A stretch of 64,000 bases of DNA from Ciona intestinalis (taxonomy: Eukaryota; Chordata; Ascidiacea; Phlebobranchia; Cionidae): NCBI RefSeq assembly GCF_000224145.3, contig NC_020168.2:4871480-4935479 (forward strand), read 5' to 3'. Made by a program: the position numbers and the translations under genes. Positions within the stretch are counted from its first letter, which is position 1; each line of letters opens with the position of its first letter. Shown piece by piece: positions 56,862 through 64,000 of the stretch. Under the pieces are notes generated by a model that did not search any database, was not told where the DNA came from, and saw nothing but the letters and a program-made list of their open reading frames with translations.

Positions 56862-59800
56862 ATGACGGGAAAACTGATCAAGAAAGTTTTGTTGCATGCC
56901 AACAAGTTATGGTGAGTTCTAATCTGCTGTTTCCAACTGTTTAAGGGGTTAGTGAAAGCAAAGTAGAAAAAGTAGTTTCAATATGGATGCTGAAGCTCAA
57001 GAAAAGCAAAAGAAGCATGACAACGAAAGTGCAGCTGATTTGGAACGAGTTACAGGTGCTTAGGTTTATAAATGATGAATATGTATATGTGAATGCTCTT
57101 TTATCAATTTTTTGATTATTTCGTTATTAGGTTAAGACTTGGTTATTTTGTTCAGGTTAAGTTATGTTGGTAATAAATGTGTAAAACCTAAGATATATAT
57201 AATATATATATATTATTTATTTGTTTGTTATTGATTTATTGTTTTTAACTTTCAGATTACGCTGAAGAAAAAGAAATCCATGTTACAGACATTGGTGATG
57301 TGTTGGCAAACCTTGGCAAAACTTCCAACGCAAAACAAGCAGCTGAAAGAGAAAGAGAACTATCTGCTGTAAAAATATCCAAAGAAGATGTAGAACTGGT
57401 CATGCGTGAAATGGAAATTAACAAAGTGAAAGCAGAAAGAGCGTTAAGAGAAAATAAAGGAGACGTTGTAGCTGCATTAACTGCATTGGTCAACGCTTGA
57501 ACTGTCAATCATATTTCAAATGATATCAAACTGCATTCGATTGGCCGAATTTGGATTTGACACTGTTTTATGCTATGCTATGCTGAGTGAAGAGTAAAAT
57601 CTGCTCTATACAGTTTAAAGCTGTTACCTTTTTAACAATTACCGTGCTTTAAAAAAAATGATGTACGATAATTCATGCTCTGTTGAATTTCATGGCTTTT
57701 TTGAACATGTTAAATTGTGTTTGTTTTGATGTTAAATCTCCTTTGATAATCTTCAGAGTTTCATTAAGCCCCTTACAACTAAACCTTAAATGCTGTATGA
57801 TAATTGAAACAAAAATTAATATAAGGGGAATATAGGTTTGACAAATTAAATAACAAGGTCATTTTTTGCAGCGTGTTATCATGGATTGCAGGAGTGGTTT
57901 GGTTTACCTTGCTTAGCCATTATAACTTCAGTGCATCTTGCTATTTCTCGGAGAATGCTTTGTTGCCTGGCTTGGTTGACCCTCAATTCCTGGTGTCTGA
58001 AAGAGAAATTTCCGAAGTGAATAAAAAGTTTTCTCGCAGCGGCAGCTCGTAAGTTAATATGCAATCTTTAATGGTTATATAATATATCTTTCTTAAGCTT
58101 TTAACCATATTATAGGGTTCAAGCATTGACAAAGAATCTACAAAAAGCTGGGTTGGAGGTTTATTCACAAGACTTTTCCTACTACAGTGATTATTTACAG
58201 AGCAAATATCCAACAGTGAGTAAGCAATAAATATTAAAATAAGTTTTGTTTCATGTGGGCGAGAACTTGAGTGTGGCCATAGTTAGCCCATTACCCCAAC
58301 ACTCAGGGTGCTAGAACCACCACTTGATTGGAGAATTATCTACAGAGTAACTTACCTTAGGACACATAGGCATATAAGCACTGACTATCAAACCGGGTAA
58401 CCTTAGGTTTTTATGATGCAAGTGCCTATGCATCGTTTCATGGTGCTGGGTGGATAAAAAATAAAATAAATATTGATCTTCTTTAACCTACATTTTTACG
58501 TAGGAACAAAATGGGACAAATGTTTATGCTATTGCTCGTGCAGCAAGAGGGGCTACAACTGAATCTATAATTTTGAATATTCCTACAACATGGGGCAGTT
58601 TAAATCATGCAACTGGAATTGCTGTTCTGTTGGCTCGTCAAATAAGAGGTGCAGAATAAATATGATAATAGAAATTCTATTAACACGTTTAGGATTTGAG
58701 ATACAACTTTTGACTTGTATAATTTCTTAATTTTCATGTACCAGATAAGAGTTTGAAAAGAGCATACACCTTTAAGCTTTTCTATAGTATACATATTAGT
58801 ATTGTTTGGTGTTGTGTATATAAATAAAAAATACTAGTTTTGATCCAAATATTTATTATTTCCAGGCCAGATGCATTGGGCAAAGGACATTGTATTTTTG
58901 TTTAGTGATTCAGGTTTAAACGGCATACAAGCTTGGTTGAATGAATATCATGGAATTTCCTCATCAAACATTAAAGCTGCACAACTACCATCCAGAGCTG
59001 GTGCCATACAATCTGCTGTTGTTTTAAATATTAACGTAAAACAAATGTTATGACTTCTTGTTTTGACTTCTTTTATTTAAATAGTATTTTTCAGGATCCA
59101 AACTTGAGTTATTTGAATCTTCGAATCGAAGGTTTTAATGGACAACTTCCCAATCTTGATCTCGTTAATCTAGTACGGAAGATCTCACAAGATAATCAAA
59201 TGCCAATTGCAATAAATCATAAGGTAATATACTATTAAAAGTTATATTTAGACTTCATTTATACAAGTATACTGTCCATGCATGGTCCTAAATTTGGCTG
59301 AATTTGTTATAAAAAATTGTTAAATTTTTAAAGTACAAACCATTAATTTTTGACCTAATTGCATGCTTGTTTTGTTATTTAAACTTAAAAAGTTTAATTA
59401 ATTTATATTTTGTTTAGTTTTCTCCATATGATCCACTCTCCATGGAAAGTTTCAAACAATTTTTATTAAGCACTTTGTTAATCATGAAACAACAGATCAC
59501 TGGCACCTCTAGTGGAAATCATGGCGAGTTTCTGCGACATAATGTCGAGGCACTCACCATTGAAGGTGTTTACAATCCACAACATGGGAATGCTGGCTTA
59601 GTTCGTGTTGGGAAGTAAGATTATGTTTGAACTAAATTTAAGCCTTGTCGCATTTAATGAAAGTCCCTCAGACATAATTAATTGCCTCAATGTTATGAGG
59701 TATTAACCGTTTATTGTGATTTCCAGTTATTTAAAATATACATATTAAATACCATTTAGTTATAATATAGCATCTTAAAAAATGCAAATTGGTAGGTTGA

Positions 59801-61326
59801 GCTTTTTACAGCAAATACGTTTCAGTGGTGATGCAATGTAATTTTCATGGACTAATTTCAGTTCATTATTTTTTTTCTCGTTACAGAATGGTTGAAGGAA
59901 TTTGTCGCAGCTTAAACAATTTGCTTGAGAGGTTTCATCAGTCTTTCTTCTTCTACTTTCTTCCTTCCCTTGAAAGATATGTTTCAATTGGAATGTACAT
60001 GCCAGCTCTGGGTTTAGTGCTTTTGGCACCAGTACTGAAAATATCCTTAAAAAATTATTATTTACAAGTTATTACAACGATTAACAAATATAATCATATA
60101 ACAAGGTTTCCCAGTGTAAATTACATAATGCACATTTTGTGCATTTTTGTTTTCATTTTCCTATTTGCATACCTACGCTCTTACTCTGCTTTTGGAGAGC
60201 ATGATGAATGAAGAAGATGATGAAAAGGAAGGAAAATCATCCACTCTTGTTGATGAGGATGCAAGTGATGAAAAGTTAGAACAACTTCTTCAGGAAACGG
60301 GATCCACCTTCGCTGATGAACAAGTAATACCTAATGAGTAATTTTTCAGTTGGTTTTAAATATTTATCAATTAGATACAACTCTATTTGTGAATTCATAT
60401 GTTTTTGCTGTCAGGTGTATCTTTTGTAAGTGTGGAGGGATCTTCTGGCACTTTTGTTAGGGGGATTTTAATCTTTTTGATTTTGTACACTCTCATTGTT
60501 AATGTTTTATTTATAGGTGCAACACAATTCATCCGTTTGGCAGCCAATTATTCTGGTGATTGTAATTTGTCATATATTAGGAGTCTGCTTGCACTATGCA
60601 CCAAAGTTTTCAGTCATTTGGGCCGAGATGTTTCAATGCTCTCAAGTTCAAGGATTTTTACTTCTGTTGGTTTCAGTCAACATAGTAGGCATGTTCCTGC
60701 CTTATTATATAAGGTAAACAAATAAGTGTTTAAGTTTTATACAGTATAGTACAGTTTTTCTATAAAAATCATGTTTTTTTGGATTCTACCTTAATATTAT
60801 AAAAGCACCTGCAAAGGATCTACGTAGTGGTTACAACATTTTTTGTATGTTTTTAGTTTACCAGATGCTTGCAAAGTTCACTTCCGAATTGTGACTTTAA
60901 TACAAACAGCTGTGACCTTTGGTACATTGTCTATTATCAACTTTCCTCTTGGTGGATCTATTGGATTATATGTTGTTTCAACAACATTGTTTGTCCATTC
61001 AAACAAAGGAAGGTAAGATTTAACTCACCTTAACAAAATAAAAACGAAATATTAAAGTATTTCATCCATTTATAACATAGGTATTTTATTACAGGTTAAG
61101 GTACCTGATAAGGTTCATGGTTCTGCTGTGTTGTCCTATTGTGCTGGCAATACTTGCAACCTGCTACCTTAAACTGGATGAAGGATATAGTGAAATATTT
61201 GAAACATTTTCTTCAGTTATCACTCAGTTGTATGAACTGCATATGATCAACCGTAGCTGGGTGTACGGTTTTGTTACTGTGATATATTTCCCCTTGTGGT
61301 TGCAGTTTTGGTTTATGGCTTCTTAG
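56862..61326 (+). CDS. gpaa1: GPI transamidase component GPAA1
   Basis: GPAA1 is the M28-peptidase-like ER membrane subunit that joins the GPI anchor to protein C-termini. Twelve in-phase exons: 56862-56911, 57872-58048, 58116-58215, 58504-58648, 58866-59035, 59095-59223, 59418-59614, 59887-60067, 60198-60323, 60517-60713, 60857-61012, 61095-61326 (619 residues; human 621). Exon 1 encodes [16 protein letters not shown] and its TG completes Cys with the C opening exon 2 ([15 protein letters not shown]), reproducing the vertebrate LNAPLCVLSYVAG region. Later blocks are [65 protein letters not shown] and [12 protein letters not shown], followed by the multi-pass C-terminal half ending WLQFWFMAS. 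Intron 1 (56912-57871) contains the complete HYPK gene on the same strand. The exon 8/9 junction (60067/60198) is the least certain. AATAAA is at 61483. Confidence 0.95.
56983..57500 (+). CDS. hypk: Huntingtin-interacting protein K (HYPK), nested in GPAA1 intron 1
   Basis: HYPK is a small regulatory partner of the NatA N-terminal acetyltransferase, acting on ribosomes. Two in-phase exons, 56983-57055 and 57256-57500, encode 105 residues. The N-terminus is charged ([16 protein letters not shown]). The middle holds the conserved [20 protein letters not shown], and the end is the UBA-like domain ([20 protein letters not shown], then [18 protein letters not shown]). An AG at 56944-56945 after 'CTGTTTCCAACTGTTTAAG' lies 38 bases before its ATG. 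It is only 33 bases past the GPAA1 exon 1 donor, too near for an ordinary intron, so it may be a spliced-leader acceptor. Confidence 0.93.
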
Positions 61327-62432
61327 TAAATTTGCAGGTTGTTTTATATTATTGTGTACCGTGTAGTAATACCTTTCAATTTACACTGGGCCAGGAATTA
61401 CCCTTGACTTCATAGTAGCAAGAATGTCCGAGTATTTCAAATCATGTCAATTCGTGAGAAGATATTTGTACAGGAAAATTTTAATAAATAAAAATGTAAC
61501 CAATGCTATTAGTTGTAGGAATGCAATTGTGAAATACAGTAACTTTGTGATAGCGAAATGAAAGTAATTTTGAGAGGGTTAAAAATATAAGTGCTTGGGG
61601 TGTGTATATGTTGTGTTTCTTTTAAAACTTGTTAACAATATGAACTTTAGATTGTGTACTGATGCACAGGTAATCGAATGATTAAAACAAGTTAGCAATA
61701 AAATATTTCTAAGATACCATTATCTGTTGTTTGTTGACATTAAACCTACGTGGTCACAAAACTTTTTAGAAGTTGTTGTGTAACAGATAAAACGTTTTTT
61801 TTTGTGTAGCTGTAGCATCTTTTTAAAGGGTTAGCAGGAAGATTTCAAATGACGTGTGTTGCTTTGTAATGAGCTAAGAAGAGTTCGATTAGTTTTCATG
61901 TTTGGAACAGGGTTTATATCTGGAATACGGACTCTGATTGTGAGTTAGTATTTTCAATGCTAGTTAGGTTGAAAATAATTTTTCAGTTAAAAGGAAAGGT
62001 TCGTCGAGATATTATAATGTTGATTTCAGAGTCCGTATATAAACATGTTTATATACGGACTCTGGTTGATTTACCTTAGACATGATAGATATTCTATTAT
62101 TTTTTTGTTTTACACGTTACCCCGCTGCAGAAATAAAAAGTCGAGCGCCACACGCGGAATAATATGAGCGGGAATTCTAAACCAAAATCCAAACAAGTTT
62201 TGTCTCGCTTGGATTGTTCAAAGTTTTCATACATACATTGCGTTACGTATTATAGCGACGTTCGAAAGACCGATTTCTGATTAATGCTATAAGTGCACTT
62301 CAACAGACTATTACATTTGAATTTGTTCGATTGTCTAACACTATACAGTCAGCTATTAAATATATTCTGTTTTAGATAAACGCAACTTTGTATGCAGAGT
62401 TCATTTAGATCGGATAACTATAAATATTAAAT
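61327..62432. other. GPAA1 3' UTR and TPX2 upstream region
   Basis: It contains overlapping AATAAATAAA at 61483-61492 for GPAA1. Upstream of TPX2 lie a half copy 'ATACGGACTCTGA' near 61927 and the perfect 38-bp palindrome at 62027-62064. No other gene is visible. Confidence 0.55.
62027..62064. promoter_or_regulatory. perfect 38-bp palindrome with TAAACATGTTTA core, copy 2
   Basis: The left arm CAGAGTCCGTATATAAACA is exactly complementary to the right arm TGTTTATATACGGACTCTG, with no spacer. It lies about 369 bases upstream of the TPX2 ATG. The right arm is identical to that of the copy at 35726-35763 upstream of TTC26. Confidence 0.65.
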
Positions 62433-64000
62433 ATGGCTGCATGGGAATATGATGCACCAAATTTTGTGGATTTTGATGCTTCGTGTGACTCAGTTGATGA
62501 TGCAGAAGCATATTTTAGTAAGTTAATGCAGTTTTGTTTTAAATATATATATATATTTTAATACTCTGTATAATTTGAACAAACTTGTACTGGTAACTAC
62601 AATATAGTTAGGAGTTTGAAAACTTCTGTTACTTGCTACTATAGGCATATTGTAAACAATCTTTTAGTGGCTCATCTGGTATACAAACATAGTGTATTTC
62701 AGACATTTCATCCGCCGGTTAAGACTTCAATGAAGTTATTTAAAAGCTTGTTTTACAGATAGAAGACACAGTCATGAATATGGTGGAATACCAATCAACT
62801 ATGAAGATGAAAGTGAAAGTATTCCAGTGGAACCAGAAATGACACAAATTTTATCAAATCCAGACCCAGTAGATAATCCCACAGAAGAAAAGGACATTTG
62901 TGATCAAAATAAAGAACTAGAAGAAAATATACCTTCAACAAACCATGAAGCTGCTGAGGAAGTTAATATTGTAAATAAAGCGGATTCTACAAGTTTAATT
63001 AAACCAGGTGAATAAACAAAGCCATGCTTTATTAATTTTTTCTGGTATAGCTTATATTTATTGTACATAGCTTATTATAGAGGCATTCTTGCGGGAGAAT
63101 TCTAAAACAAAAAGAAAAAGCTGTACATTTAACCTAGCAAGAAATTTAGTTTGTTAGTTTTAATTTTTCTTTTACAGATCAAAGTCAATCAATCCAAGTT
63201 CTAGAAAATCAGGAGATTGCTGTTGAACACACTGGAGAAAAGGACCACCATGATGAAAATAATCAAGTGAAAAGTGAAATAAACACAACATCAGAATGTG
63301 ACAATGGGGAAGTTGATCCTGTGGATAAAGTGGATTCTGCTGCTGATGAACAAGTAACTCTTAAAAAAGATCTAAAGCAGAACACTGTTAAAGAGTCAAA
63401 AAAACCTGATGAAGATATAAAGCAAAAGGTGGCGGAAGAACCAATCAAATCTGAAGATCTAAACCAGAACGCTGTTGAAGAATCAATAATACATGAAGAA
63501 GATTTGAAGCAGAAGTTACAAATGCAGCATGAAAGTGGGGAGGTGGCTATTTCTGAAGTTACAATAAAACAAGAATGCATTAAACTCTCCATACCAGCTG
63601 TTCAAGACATTAAACTACAAAGTGACAATATAAATACAAAAGAAGAAAGTGTTACACCCTCTGAGGTTGACACAAGTGAAAAAAAGGCTTATTCCAATAT
63701 AATGACTCCAAGCCGACTTGCTTCGTGGAATACTGCAAAACCCAAAGTTGTACCAAAAGCAAAACTTGTAAAAAGGTGATTACGGATTATGATTTATGCT
63801 TGACCAAGATATATTTCTAATTTTATCATCACAATTTTTAAATAATTTAACCAGTAGTCAGTGTAATGTATGTTATATATCCTATAGTGCACCCAAGAAA
63901 TCAGCTACACCAAACGCCCCAAAGCCACAATTGAGAAGAAGTATTCGAAATACTGACAACATTTACAAAACTCCAGAACCTCCTATAAAGAAGAAAAAAC
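62433..64000 (+). CDS. tpx2: TPX2 spindle assembly factor, 5' part (runs off window)
   Basis: TPX2 activates Aurora A and nucleates spindle microtubules. In-phase exons seen are 62433-62517, 62759-63007, 63178-63775 and 63888 to the edge. The N-terminus AAWEYDAPNFVDFDAS matches the Aurora A-binding start of vertebrate TPX2 (YSYDAPxxFxxF), and DDAEAYF may stand for its second contact. The next roughly 280 residues are acidic and Lys/Glu-rich with repeated 'EEDLKQ', 'SEDLNQN' and 'DEDIKQK' phrases and little conservation. The last visible part, NIMTPSRLASW and KPQLRRSIRNTD then PPIKKKK, resembles the RRSLRLSAQK region of TPX2. The microtubule-binding TPX2 repeats should lie to the right. Confidence 0.88.

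Noticed and set aside
58250-58440. Possible repeat in a GPAA1 intron ('GGCCATAGTTAGCCCATTACC'-like block, recalling 31240-31275)
   Set aside because: The shared block is short and I could not define ends, so it is not listed as an element.

Overview
The window looks like nuclear DNA of a tunicate, most probably Ciona. It is AT-rich, has many short introns with clean GT/AG borders, and its genes are chordate orthologues whose exons translate in phase. Short MITE-like elements and tRNA-like SINEs recur in introns and spacers. I found no rRNA, CRISPR array or LTR/virus-derived element. A run of 50 Ns lies at 23741-23790 and a single N at 47724. All coordinates, phases and homologies were read by eye.

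Layout: (1) 1-12574, plus strand: 3' two-thirds of the polarity gene LLGL. (2) 14951-28615, minus strand: a large uncharacterised protein with Ser/acidic tracts, a PLAT/LH2 domain and ankyrin repeats. Five of its exons occur twice around the N gap, probably two haplotypes placed in tandem by the assembly. (3) 29300-30062, minus: a small single-pass membrane protein with two PPxY motifs. (4) 30948-35350, minus: TTC26/IFT56. (5) 36115-39677, minus: inhibitory SMAD (SMAD6/7). (6) 39678-45376: gene-poor, GC- and CpG-richer spacer with a palindromic SMAD site. (7) 45377-51887, plus: dermatan-sulfate epimerase followed 61 nt later by a sulfotransferase resembling the C-terminal half of vertebrate DSEL, probably an operon. 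(8) 52948-53924, plus: a secreted SOUL/HEBP heme-binding-like protein. (9) 54960-61326, plus: TSR3, SAYSD1 and GPAA1, tightly packed, with HYPK lying whole inside GPAA1 intron 1. (10) 62433-64000, plus: the 5' part of TPX2, running off the right edge.

The most interesting arrangements are the epimerase/sulfotransferase pair, which matches the two halves of the vertebrate fusion protein DSEL; HYPK nested in GPAA1 on the same strand; a 38-bp palindrome with a forkhead-like core about 370-380 bp upstream of both TTC26 and TPX2; and a GTCTAGAC SMAD element upstream of the inhibitory SMAD.
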